DNA of 64,000 nt from Piper betle. Lineage: Eukaryota; Streptophyta; Magnoliopsida; Piperales; Piperaceae. The stretch spans positions 124,001 through 188,000 of the forward strand of contig JAURVB010014405.1 of the NCBI GenBank assembly GCA_033002965.1, in the 5' to 3' direction. Position numbers and translations under genes: made by a program. Of the stretch, positions 34,428-45,850 are shown piece by piece (the stretch's first letter is position 1; each line of letters begins with the position of its first letter). Under the pieces are notes generated by a model that made no database searches, had not been told where the DNA came from, and saw only the letters and a list, made by a program, of their open reading frames with translations.

Positions 34428-36400
34428 TTAGTCATCCTCAAGAAGAAATGGTGGCCACCCTGGGCACATGAACAGGAAAGCATCAATCTCATCCATCCAT
34501 GGATTCCTCTCTTTATCGGGTTAACGGCCCGCAATGCCAGCCAAACCGCACTATTGCACTTAAACCCGGACCCGAAGGCAATCTGCCATGCCCGGTCTCC
34601 TTTCCGGATCCTCCCCTTGGCCTCGGTGTATGCAAGCTCGTACCACAATGAACTACTAGATGTGTTACCAAACCTGTACAATGTCATCCTCGAAGGCTCC
34701 ATATGCCACTCACTCAAATTCAAATTCTTCTCCAATTCATCAAGAACAGCCCTCCCTCCAGCATGAATGCAAAAATGTTCAAAGGCCAATTTGAAATCCG
34801 GAATGTAGGGTTTGATTTTCATCTTCAATAGTTTTCTCCCGACTAGGGTTGCGAAAAAGAGGAGCTGCTCCGACAAGGGGAGGACGAGCGGTCCAAGGGT
34901 TGTGATGTTCGTCTTTAGGGCCTCTCCGGCTACTGCCATTAGGTCCTTAGATAGGGCCACTCCTACTCTTTTGGTGTCATCCTCCTCTTGGTAGACACAG
35001 CCATAGGACCGGTCATCGGCACCCTTGTGGGTCCGGACAGTGTGGACTAGCTGGTACTTGGCCCGTCTGCGATCTGAGCGGCGATTGGAGAGGAGGATGG
35101 CCGCGCCACCCATTCGGAAGATGCAGTTAGAGACCAGCATAGAGCGATTGTTGCCAAAGTACCAATTGAGAGTGATGTTCTCCATGCTCATCACTAGGGC
35201 ATACGAGTTGGGATGCACCTGTATTATTTATCGTAATAACACATGATGTTAATTATAAGTACCATAAAATAAATCCAATGTTTTTTTTCAAAGTAAACTA
35301 AATTCAATGTTGCAACTTGTGTGCAATAGTAAAGTGGGCAGGGTCATGTGAACATCCTGCCATGCCCAACATTACAACAGCAAAATAGTAAATGACATTT
35401 AATGGATTTTATTGGTTCACATGTGGGGTGAGAACACCTGTGACCCTGGTTGTGAACTTAGGCAATAACATGTATTACAAATAATTTCATTCACATAATT
35501 TCATGCCTTCCTTCCAAACCTAGAGTGAAAAGACTAGAATATTAAACATGGAAATATTCACATATATGATGATCAGTATGAGAAGTGAGAATAGCTAAAT
35601 TCAGTACTAACCTGGAGGAGTTGTTTGGCGAGGTCAATAGAGATGAGGCCAGCACTGCATCCCATGCCACCAAGGTTGAAGCTTCTAATGTTGCCCCTTA
35701 GCTTGTAATGGTTTATGATCATGGCAGAGAGAGATGGTGTTGGGTTGAAAAGACTGCAATTCACAATCAATATCCCTATATCTTTGGCCTTCACTCCCGT
35801 CTTCTCCAAGAGCTGATCAATGGCACCAAACATAACCGCCTCTGCCTCCTTCCTAGCTTCAGACATGCATGGATTGGGAGGACTTCTCAAGACAGCCTCT
35901 GGAAAATAGGTGTCCTCCCCAAGACCAGATCTCTCCAAAATCTTCTTTTGGAAGGCCAAATTCTCTTCATTAAAGAAGCCTGATTGCTTAGACCTTTCAA
36001 GAAGAGCTCTCTTGGGCACTTCCTGGCATCTTCTGGCTTGTAGCAGGCAAAATCCACCAAGTAGACTGATCTGGGTCTGGTCATGAAGTAGAGTGTGACA
36101 AAGAAGACAAAAAGAGTGGAACAGAGAGTGACTGTAACAAGATTGTATTGGAGCTGTTCCCAGAGGTGTTGGAGGTCTCGACTGGTAAGAGTTGAGAGAT
36201 TAACAGATACCATGAGAAGAGAGAGCAAGGAAGAGGTACATGAAGTGGGAGATGAGATAATGGTAGCCAAGCTTCACATACTTGAGCTTCACACTTAATA
36301 GAAAATCTGGTAGATTTGATTTTCTCTGCTGGGTATCATTGGCAACAGCAGCAGTAGTACTAGTTGTACCTGTTGTTGCATTGCTGCCATTGATCACCAT
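34428..36400 (-). CDS. 3-ketoacyl-CoA synthase (KCS11/KCS4-like), two exons, frame disrupted
   Basis: KCS is the condensing enzyme of the ER fatty acid elongase: it joins malonyl-CoA to long acyl-CoA to make very-long-chain precursors of waxes and sphingolipids. Exon 1 is 36400-35612 and exon 2 is 35218-34428; with frame corrections the protein is about 526 residues, normal for KCS. The N-terminus has [19 protein letters not shown] and a second membrane segment around [19 protein letters not shown]. Catalytic residues are present: Cys in LGGMGCSAG (codon 35657-35659), His in FCIHAGG (34763-34765), Asn in RFGNTSSSS (34664-34666). Wording such as [12 protein letters not shown] and [17 protein letters not shown] fits the KCS11/KCS4 clade. 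Three single-base indels break the frame: an extra base near 36215-36235, a missing base near 35993-36003, and a missing base near 34515-34523 that otherwise restores the normal end LLEDD. A TATA-like CTTTATAA lies at 36597-36604. Confidence 0.9.
35219..35611 (-). other. KCS intron
   Basis: 393 bases with donor CAG/GTTAGT and acceptor ATACAG/GTGCAT. Splicing joins LAKQLLQ to VHPNSYAL in phase 0, an uninterrupted KCS sequence. Splice sites are canonical, so the frame breaks in the exons are not explained by a wrong intron model. Confidence 0.85.
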
Positions 36401-36699
36401 GGTTAAACCAAATCTTAGAGGAAACTAGTGTTTCAAGAAATCCAGTTGGAGAAATCTGGTTGAGATGACAAAAATTTGAAGGAAGGCTTGAAGTGGATGA
36501 AAAGGAAATGGAAAACAGTATACCTCGTAGGAATTGGAGGAGAAACAAATTATAAGTGTTGAGAGGTGAGAAAGAGTAGGAGGGAGATGTTGGGATTATA
36601 AAGAGTGTGACGGGTTTGAATGAAGGGGAAATAGAGAGAGAGAGGGTGGAGGGAAGGGGAGGATGCAACCACCTCAACAAACTTTAATGAAGAAGAGAA

Positions 36700-37640
36700 G
36701 AAGTGTTGAATTTAGCCAGCCAAAAATAGCTATCCCATTTTGCTTCTTTACCCTCATTTTGATCTACATATAGCCACTCTGCCCTTAAACGGCTGCGAAG
36801 GGATCTTCCATGTATATGTATGTATATATATATATATATATATATTCGTGCGATTGTTTCTATCCCAAAGTTTGATCTGAGCTATCCGATTACAAGGACA
36901 ACTCATATCTATTCTTTAAAAAAACAAAAACTTAAACCACCCCCATAACGACACCGGCAGTGGCCGTGTGGCTTCACAGGCTAAATCTGACTGCTGGCAG
37001 CCATGTCGAGTCCTTGTCATCCCCTGACCAAATTTAGTTGGCGATGACCAAATCCGTCCACCGCAGGCTAGACCTAGTCATCCCCTGACCAAATCTAAAA
37101 ATATACCCCATCTTTAAATTGGTGGTTAAACGATACTTGTAGGGTGGCATTGCAGAAGAAATAGCTCAATATATATTAGGGTGATAAAAAACATAATACT
37201 TATTTAATCTTAAACGAAAAGGTGAAAATGAAGTCATCTTGTTCGAATTCCCAATCTTGTAATGCCCCTCCTCGAATTCTTATGGATCCTTGTACAGAGA
37301 ACACGTTTTCGTATCTTCTTAAATAAAAAATAACAATAATTGGATTGAAGGAATAAAAATTCCTTTTAATGGTATTTTAAGGTGCGGGCCCTACAATAGA
37401 TTATAAAATTAGAACACATGGCTACAAACTACGGCATTGAGTTTAGATCCTTTCTTTCCCAATAAGTCAAAAAAGGACCTTTTTGCTAATATATTGTGCT
37501 TGAGACCGTAGATGCAAGGTCAATTGGGGCATTGTACATCTGACGTACTTAAAACTCATAGTTTTTTATTTTCATATGACGTTAATTCATATGACTTAAC
37601 AATTTTGGAAGTTTTTAAGAGGGGAAATCATAAAATATTC
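36700..37640. other. AT-rich DNA with a truncated foldback end
   Basis: After a (TA)n tract (36821-36845) the sequence GATCTGAGCTATCCGATTAC and AAGGACAACTC matches the terminal-repeat hairpin of the foldback element at 62816-63445. GC-richer DNA follows to about 37090, with CCCCTGACCAAAT repeated twice. No matching right end is found. The rest is AT-rich without genes. Confidence 0.5.
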
Positions 37641-38003
37641 ATGGTTTAAAAACTCTATTTTCACTTTAAAAACTCCACGAGTCGAATCTACTATGTAAGT
37701 TGTTGAGTCATACTCTATAAATGACTCCATCCTAACAAATTTTATAATTGGCTCTTCGAGTTAAGTTATAAAAGTTATCAAAACATATTATATTTCTTTT
37801 AAATTAGCTAAATTAATATTTTTAATTAATATAATTTACATATTTATCAATTTCAAGTGTCAAATTAATGAGTAATATATACTAATTTTATATAATTATT
37901 TATTTACGTAATTAAAACATAAATATAAATGAATCCGAGTCGGCTTGTTGACTATATTTCATGACATGCCGACTCGAGTCCAAATTTTGAGTTTTTAAAC
38001 TAT
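37641..38003 (-). mobile_element. MITE family A, copy 2
   Basis: Starts ATGGTTTAAAAACTC and ends GAGTTTTTAAACTAT, a clear terminal inverted repeat. Its complement aligns with copy 1 at 18351-18744 along most of the length. Not coding. Confidence 0.7.
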
Positions 38004-40044
38004 AATAATATCATATTATTGAAAGAATTAATTAAATGGATATCTCCCCTACAAAATTCCAATTAGTTAAAAATAGAATATAATTGACTATTAATTTTTA
38101 AAAATATTAATAAACTAAATATCAATTAACTATTTTTTCTAAGCTCGTAAATGGTTAAACCATGAAAGGGCTATTGTAAGTTTGAATCCGGTCGAGGGTG
38201 TAATTCTTCCGCAAGGCCCTTTCTAACTAAAAGAAATCCAAATTTGAAATATAAATCTCCTGTGAAGACTTAAAAGACCCAAGTTAAAATAAAGCACTCT
38301 GACAAGTTGTTACTGTTCAACAAATTTAGAGTCAGCTAATAAATATTACCTTACTTTTTCAATGTAAAATTAAGATTGTAGCTAATAGCAGCACTTAGCT
38401 CTAATCTACTTTAAAGAGGAACTCAATACTGCTTCTAATTAAAAGTAGGATATTTAATCAATTAAAATATAACAAAAATTAAAATAATAATAAAATAAAT
38501 TATTATGGTTTATCTTCTCATTCAATAGAATCTATATTTAAAGTTAAGTAGAAATTAAAATCTATGTCCAAGATATTATATTATTATACTCTATTGCATC
38601 ATTCAATGAGTGTAGTATAATTAAAAGTGGAAACTTTACTAGCTCAGGCGACTTATTGGTTAATGATTCCCATGAGGTGTTATTTTTTGGGTGTCTTTCC
38701 TTGTAGTGGAATTAAAGAACTTTTTGCACCAAAAGTAGTTCGGTTATTCAGCTAATTCAGATGGATTTGAGAGACCTTGAGTTATTTCGAAACCTTAGTT
38801 TGCTTGGAGATCGCTTAAGCACTATATATATTTGTATATGTCATAAGCTATATGTGAGTGTTTGAATTGCTTTATTATAAAACAGTTGAACTCCTACATC
38901 ATATGCTCCTCAAACTTGGAGGGAAGTGTAATGATTTGGCCCTAATGCAAATTAATAGGCCTAGCATTTTCTTTAAAAGTAGTTAACTAAATTAAAGAAT
39001 ATAATTACCATCCTTATTAATATACTGAATCTTACCACGAGATGTATTAGATGCGAGATTAAGATCATAGTCTGAATAACTAATTGGGGGATCTTCTGTT
39101 CCTTTCATATTAAAAAACTTCCATCACCAAAATTCATTTTTATGGCTTATGAGATTAATATGAATTTGAATCACCAAAAAACTTCCATCACCAAAACTTA
39201 CTAATTAATTGAATCTTACCCTGCTAGGTTTAGATGTGAAACTAACTAATTAGACTAATTAACTACTTAGAAATCTTATAGGTTGTAGAATAAATAGTTA
39301 TATACCTGCATCAAATTTGTCTAGATCGTGGTATTGATAAAGGCTAAAAGGATTTTGCACCTTGAGCTGGCCTTACATAACGCCGAAGAATTATATGAAG
39401 GTTTGAAGAGGGCGTTTTGCTGATATTTATGCTCACATTTACAAATCATAGAAATGTTTCATATTTCATGAGAGGTTGCCTCAGTCAAGATGGGTTACCT
39501 CTTATTTAGCCCTTACGAGATGTTCAGTTTAGTTATAAATAATTTCAACTTCACAGGAGCTATCGAACTCACCTACCTGTTTCTAATAGTTTTTGTGGAA
39601 TGATAATCAAATAATCATAGACGATTAACTCACATACACTGGTGGAGCTAATATATAATGCATATCACCCATCATAAAAAACTGGAACAATCGTATATGG
39701 AGGAAACAAATTCACACACAAAGAAATGTACAAGTGACTCATATAGGCCACAAAGCTCAATCATAGAGGTGAGCTCGGCTCTATTGGACCAAGTAAATCA
39801 ATCAAACCAAACTTCGATTTTCAATTTGGTTCTTTATTGGTTTTTACAGTTTGGTGCCACCAAGAATGAAAGTTGTAAGTTAAGACTGTTAGAATAGATT
39901 CCTTAAGATAAATCACCATGTCAAATTATTAAGAGAAAAAATAGTATAAATACGGAAGCGTACCTTAATCTATAAGAACAGATTTGCTCCTCTAATATTA
40001 TACATTTGGATCTTCCAAATTGATGTATATTGGATAGCTTGTAC

Positions 40045-40088
<44 letters not shown>

Positions 40089-40362
40089 GGATGTTACAAA
40101 AGATCATACCCATAATTTCGGGACAATAATCCCCCCTGATAAACCTAATTGTAACTTTAAGTCCTCTCTTACCTACAATTTAGCACATCATAAAGAAAAA
40201 AACTCTTTCAACACATTGCTTAACCCATATTCTCATTACATGTGCGCAATCCCAATTACTTTAAATCTTATAATTTTAATCTTAATTTGATTGAATCTTA
40301 ATAATAACATATAATGTAAAAATTATCAATATAATATATATATATATATATATATATAAATT
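38004..40362. other. AT-rich intergenic DNA, no gene
   Basis: No recognisable ORF. Contains a GAT trinucleotide microsatellite (40045-40088) and a (TA)n tract (40331-40358) that abuts foldback element 2. A segment around 38700-39500 could be old retrotransposon DNA, but I find no termini or domains. Confidence 0.45.
40045..40088. repeat. (GAT)n microsatellite
   Basis: About fifteen perfect TGA/GAT units. Confidence 0.97.
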
Positions 40363-41119
40363 GCTATGGTGCACTGCCATCTTTTGGCAGCGCACCATGT
40401 GCTGCAAATCTGGGCCATTGGATCGCGATCCAACGGCCCGGATCACTTGCCAAAAAACACCCCCACCCTCCGCCGCCCGCCCCTGCCGTCCGGCCGAGCC
40501 CCGCTGCGGCCCATGCGGCCGACCCTCGCCACAGCCCCCCGCCGGCATCCCCGGCCCCCCCTCGGCGGCGGCCCCTCCTCGGCCCTCCGCCGCCTCAATC
40601 CACCCCCTCCCGCCCCTACACCCAGCCCGCCGCACCCCTGCCACCGCCATCCGCCACCACCCCCCGCCCGGGGCGGGGCGTGGCGGGGCGGCGGGCCGGG
40701 TGTAGGGGCGGGAGGGGCGATTGAGGCGGCGGAGGGCCGAGGAGGGCCGCCGCCGAGGGGGGCCGGGGATGCCGTGGGCTGTGGCGGGGGTCGCGTGCGC
40801 TCAACGGGCTCGGCCGGACGCGAGCGGGCAGCGGTGGCAGGGCGGGGGCGGTGGCGGGGGCAGCGGGCCGGGTGTAGGGGCGGGAGGGGGTGGATTGAGG
40901 CGGCGGAGGGCCGAGGAGGGGGCCGCCGTCAAGGGGGGCCGGGGATGCCGGCGGGGTCGGCCGCATGGGCCGCGGCGGGGCTCGGCCGGACGGCAGGGGC
41001 GGGCGGCGGAGGGTGGGAGGGGGTGTTTTGGTAAAGTGATCTGGGCCGTTGGATCGCGATCCAACGGCCCAGATTTACAGCGCATGGTGCGCTGCCAAAA
41101 GATGGCAGCACACCATAGC
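40363..41119. mobile_element. GC-rich foldback element 2 between (TA)n tracts
   Basis: A 757-bp element starting GCTATGGTGCACTGCC and ending in its complement. The arms match for roughly 200 bases or more. Each arm carries the perfect palindrome TTGGATCGCGATCCAA inside a longer CTGGGCC..GGCCCAG hairpin. The centre is very GC-rich and a block of about 65 bases (GGGTGTAGGGGCGGGAGG...) occurs once in the left arm inverted and twice in direct order on the right (near 40697 and 40870). TA repeats lie on both sides (40331-40358, 41130-41173), but an exact target duplication is not visible. ORFs inside are Pro/Gly/Arg-rich in several frames on both strands and are not genes. Confidence 0.85.
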
Positions 41120-41123
41120 ATCC

Positions 41124-41129
<6 letters not shown>

Positions 41130-41176
<47 letters not shown>

Positions 41177-41192
41177 AGAGAGAGAGAGAGAG
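41130..41192. repeat. (TA)n then (GA)n microsatellite
   Basis: Alternating TA to 41173 followed by GA repeats; directly beside foldback element 2. Confidence 0.95.
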
Positions 41193-42689
41193 TAGTCTAT
41201 TATAAACTGCCTAGACTCATTCCCACCCATGTGATAGACGTGCGAATCTTGAGATCAATAACATAGTGGAGAAGTGTATGAGGCAAAATTTTGACTTCTC
41301 CCGGAGTAACGCCGATGGAGACACCGTGCGTCTCTACCGCCGTTTCCGGGGATGATCGACGGTCGAGACTCATGGTATTGCTATGGGGAGGAGCCAAAAG
41401 TGGTTGTCTATGGGCTGTCAGCTTAGCAGCTCATACTAGATAACAATAATATATATTATATATATTGTAATCAAATGAAAACTGAAGCAGAGTTGTTGAG
41501 ACTTGAGAACTCTTGCCAACACCTCCCTTCTCCTATCTTCACCTTTTTCTGGCCACTACTGTATGCCATCACCGCCACCTAGCCCAATTCCGACCGCTCA
41601 AACTGCTGCCGGTGTATTGTTCTCTTCATTGTTGTCTTTTTTGAGCAGCTTCCATCCCCGCTAGCAACCTCCAACAGTCTGCCAATCCTTCCTTCTCCAG
41701 CGAAATTAGTTCTGGCCGCTCAAACTGCTGACATTGTACTGTTCTCATCATTGCTGTCCTTTCCATGCAGCCGCCATGCCCACCGGCAACCTCGAACACC
41801 ATCTGCAAAACCTTCTTTTTTCAGCTAAATCAGTTCGTAGCTGTTTCCAAGGACCCATTTTGTTGCTCTACTCAACCCTCTATTCCAACCTGTTCACAAA
41901 AACAAAAACAATTATCAGCTTTCTTAGTTCTATCTGTAGGGAAACCCTCCTTCATACTTGATAAGTAGATGATGTCTAAGTTTTGGGAGAGAAAGGTACA
42001 AGTTTAGAAATAGTTGTTGAATGCATTTGAAGGTAAAAAGCTATGCATGAGGTGATAGAAAGTCATGTATTGGAAGTTGGAGATTCCAACTTGGTGTATT
42101 GGAGAGTCCATCAAGTTTGCTTATAAATGCATGTCTTTACAGGGTGATTTAGGCATCTAGATCAGCAAGTTTGATCGTTGGCTTCTAGTAAAGCCTAAAG
42201 GAGTTTTGGAAGAAGTTTACTATTGTGAATGTGGATGTTTGTTGATTGGGTTCTATTTTGAATTGACAATTGTTTTTCCTTTGATCTGTTGCCAGTTTCT
42301 TCTACATGTTCTCCATATTTTTCTTAACATTGTTTGCCATTTTATGGTATTGCTGGTTGTATCATTATGAGAGTTTTCTCTTTCTCGGTAAACATTCTAT
42401 GATTATAACTTTATAATTATAGTGGATTGCTGGGGTAGGTAGATAGCCTTGTAGTTTTCCTCTCTTCATTTTGAGGAAGCTTATTGTGTTGCTTTTGTTT
42501 TAAAAGCTTGTGATAATTATCTCATTACACTATTTGTTGGAGTTGAGATTAGGTTTAAGTATTTTCCAACTGTGTCAAGGTACCTATTAAAGTTATTTTC
42601 AAAGTTTCCTGCTTCCTATCTTCATGTGTTTAAACCTTAAAGGGCCTTGGAGTAATGGAAGAAACATGGCAAATATACCAAAAAGGGTG
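41193..42689. other. Unidentified region with a 122-bp tandem duplication
   Basis: Between about 41585 and 41830 a block starting CCGCTCAAACTGCTG occurs twice, 122 bases apart, with about 20 percent difference. Short ORFs cover it but none is long or familiar. Downstream DNA (41960-42690) is of moderate AT content without a recognisable gene. Confidence 0.4.
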
Positions 42690-43414
42690 TGTTGGGTCAG
42701 AACTGTTTGAAATAAGTGTCACTTGCGTCTCTTCATTCTTTAATATTCCTTGTATTCTATAAGCTAGCTCAGGAACTAAATTTTTTATTCAATTATATAC
42801 AAAGCAACAACCTCAAAGGTAATGTGAGGCTAACTTAACAAGCTCCCCTTCACACATCAAATGGAGGAAACTTGAGATGTGTTCAGATATCTGACATCCA
42901 CAAATCCAATCCATATCTAACCCGAAATGGTTACGGATTTGATTTAGCTTCGGACTTTTCAAATATATAATATATCCAAAAATATTTGGATCATATATGA
43001 GTTTCTAGTAATCCATTCTGTATCCAACCCAAATAGGTGATATTTATAAAATTATATTTATTTTGTAATTTAAAATATTTAAAATTATTTTTCTCAATTT
43101 TTTTATTAAAATTTTACTATTTTATTTTATCGTGTTCGATACGGATCGAACACAGATTTGGCAGATTCAAATCGGATATAAATATGGTATGAAATAGATG
43201 TAATATACATATTTGGATTGGATATATATTTAGTTATATCTAATCCATACACAATTCGAACCCATCCCTAGAGGAAACGTACCTTGATCTCATCATTGCG
43301 TGAAATACCATAAGGTATGTATCCAACAATCTCCCCTCTTGAGAATAAGATTTTCTATTAACAAATATACAAGACACCAACCTCTTCTACAAATAATATG
43401 AGACTAACCCAACA
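42690..43414. mobile_element. Candidate small LTR element with a nested hAT-like MITE
   Basis: The left end TGTTGGGTCAG and right end CTAACCCAACA resemble the TRIM termini elsewhere in the window. GGGTG precedes the left end (42685-42689) and recurs one base after the right end (43416-43420). A left LTR ending CTAACTTAACA plus a polypyrimidine stretch is visible at 42826-42850, but a full second LTR is not. The interior (about 42880-43270) is AT-rich and ends AACCCATCCCTA, like a hAT-type MITE. Confidence 0.4.
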
Positions 43415-45800
43415 GGGGTGAAGGTCAATCGACAGTTGATAGAGCTGGTAGAATGTTCGGCAACAAATTAGCTAGACTTTGTCAGATCGATTGACAACCA
43501 ATTATACACCAACATGGAGCAGAAGTTCAGCTCAGAGTGTACATGGTCTTTGGTAGACGATCAATAGAGAAATTGACAGCGGAACATCGATCGATACCAG
43601 AACAATGTCTATTTTACAAGCCCTGGAAATTGTGTTGTAATCAACATAACTTGCAAACTCCTTGTTTCTTCACTTTTATATTAAAAAGAGTTTGTATAAG
43701 ATCTTGGCAAATGTATCATTGACCTTGTGAGGTTTGACTTAAGGTGTTGAGCTTGTTTGTAAGCTTTCATAGTGTTGGAAGTGTGTGGAGAGCATCTTGG
43801 GTCTGTGTTGAGGATAGGTACTTGCTTGCTTGCTTCCAAAGTAAGGAGGTGGATTACTCAGCCCAAAGTGGGGGATTGTGAAGGAGTAGCTTTCTTGCCT
43901 ATAATTTATAGAGGTGGATTGTTCCTTGGCCCAAGGTGTGGGCTTATAAAGGATTTGGTTTCTAAGCTCTTGGGAGAACTTAGAAGGAGTAGGCCTTGTT
44001 TCGAATGGTTGTAAGCTCGTATGGCGTTAGGAATGGTGGAAGCTTCTTTAGCTCTAGGTGGGATCTTTTGCAAAAAGGTTTGTTGTTTGCTTGTAAGTAC
44101 ACAAGTTGGTGTCAAAGTAAAGCAAGTGAAAACCTACCTTTCCAAAGGACTTGGAAGAGATAGGAGAGAGAAATAATAGTTTTGAAGCTCTATACAAATT
44201 CTTATGTCTTGTATTTTGATTCTTCTATCCCTTTCCCTTGTGCATTATTATTTGTTATTATCTTCATAACACAATTACTTACAATTATTGTATTTGACTT
44301 GATCGCTTTAGATTATTAAGGGAGCAAGTTTTAAATCAATTTAATTTCTTGCATAGTTTAATAAGTTAGCCAAAGCATGAGTTTTTTATTTGAACTTGTT
44401 TATATTATTTGCTTTGTAAATTTATTGCTTCTGTAATTATTCATCCATTATCGTCCACTTAGGGGTGCCAACGTTTTTAGAGATCAAATTTGTTTGCTTG
44501 TGATCTTTTAGTACTCTCCCAGCTATCACATCCCCTTGATGTTTTAGTTTAGTTTTTCAACGAAGAGTTGTTTATTTTAATAGTAGTGGCCAAAAAGACG
44601 AAAATGGGAGAAGAGGAGGTGCTCACGGGAGCTCTCAAGCTTTTGTAAAGCATTCCCTCAAAACTTATATTATTTATCTAGCACTAAGATTGCAATATTG
44701 ACATCATGTTTCCTTTACAATAATTAATTTTGACATAGCTTTCCTTCATTTCTCTGGGTATGTTCATAATAACTTTCCGCCTGCAAAGGATGATGATGTC
44801 CATTGGTTGTTAAATGAGAGGATTAAGCTTGGCTATACTCATAATTGTGATGTAACAATCAACATTTTGTACCTAATTTAATTTTATTCACATAGAATAT
44901 GCGGAATCAGCTCCCACGAAATTATTCATGATTAGATCAAGATAAATTTAATACGGTTAGGCTGCAAAATTGTTTATCATTATGGTAGTGTTTCTAAAAT
45001 AATAAGAAAAAAATCAACCAAAACACTCATTACTTCGAGCCACAGAAGAGGCAACACCTCCTATGATACTAAAATGGTGACTTTATAAATACAGATGATC
45101 ACTCTGAGCATCACCACAGCAACACACCTAGTGCAACTAAAAGGTTGAGCTTGGAAGGATGCAAATGTATGATCTGGTTCTTATACTTAGTTAGAACCTT
45201 TAGTTTGGTAGCTTATACTTAGATGATGCTGATGATCTTGTGATAACGCAAACATTGGGTTGTGGTTATTTGTTCTACATCCCCGTAAAAGTAAATTAAA
45301 AACATAGATGCATCATCGGACATCAGGGCATCCTACCCTAATGCCCAATCTTCACGTGGTATGAACCTTAAACTCCTCCCAACCACATTACTCTAATGCA
45401 CGCATAGCTGCAACCAAATATATTTTATACATTTGAATTTCTCCTCATTGTTTTCTAGAACTTTGAGGCTTGTGCACCCACCCTACGGACGATTCTTAGC
45501 CTTTACCCCAAAGTTTATACACTCCACAAGGACATAATAATAATAACATAATGTGGAGGTAGATAATCACACTTTACACATCCACATGCATCATAACAAG
45601 GTCTAGGGCACTAGCCCAAATCATAATACAATATGTTGTCCCATAGTTTCTGATAACACATAAATCTTAATCCCCAAAATACAAAAGTCATAAGCACAAA
45701 ACAAGTCATACAAATGGCACCATCCCCGCCTCCCCCTCCCTCCCAACCTCCACCATGAGCCTCTCAATCTATCCACCAATGCTAGCCACTATCATGCGTA

Positions 45801-45850
<50 letters not shown>

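Noticed and set aside
36360..36680. 106-codon minus ORF upstream of KCS
   Set aside because: It is Ser/Pro-rich and overlaps the KCS leader and start; it fits a pyrimidine-rich 5' UTR better than a gene.
40282..41266. Pro- and Gly-rich ORFs up to 222 codons
   Set aside because: Same reason: foldback element 2. Some run into TA repeats as YIYIYI stretches.
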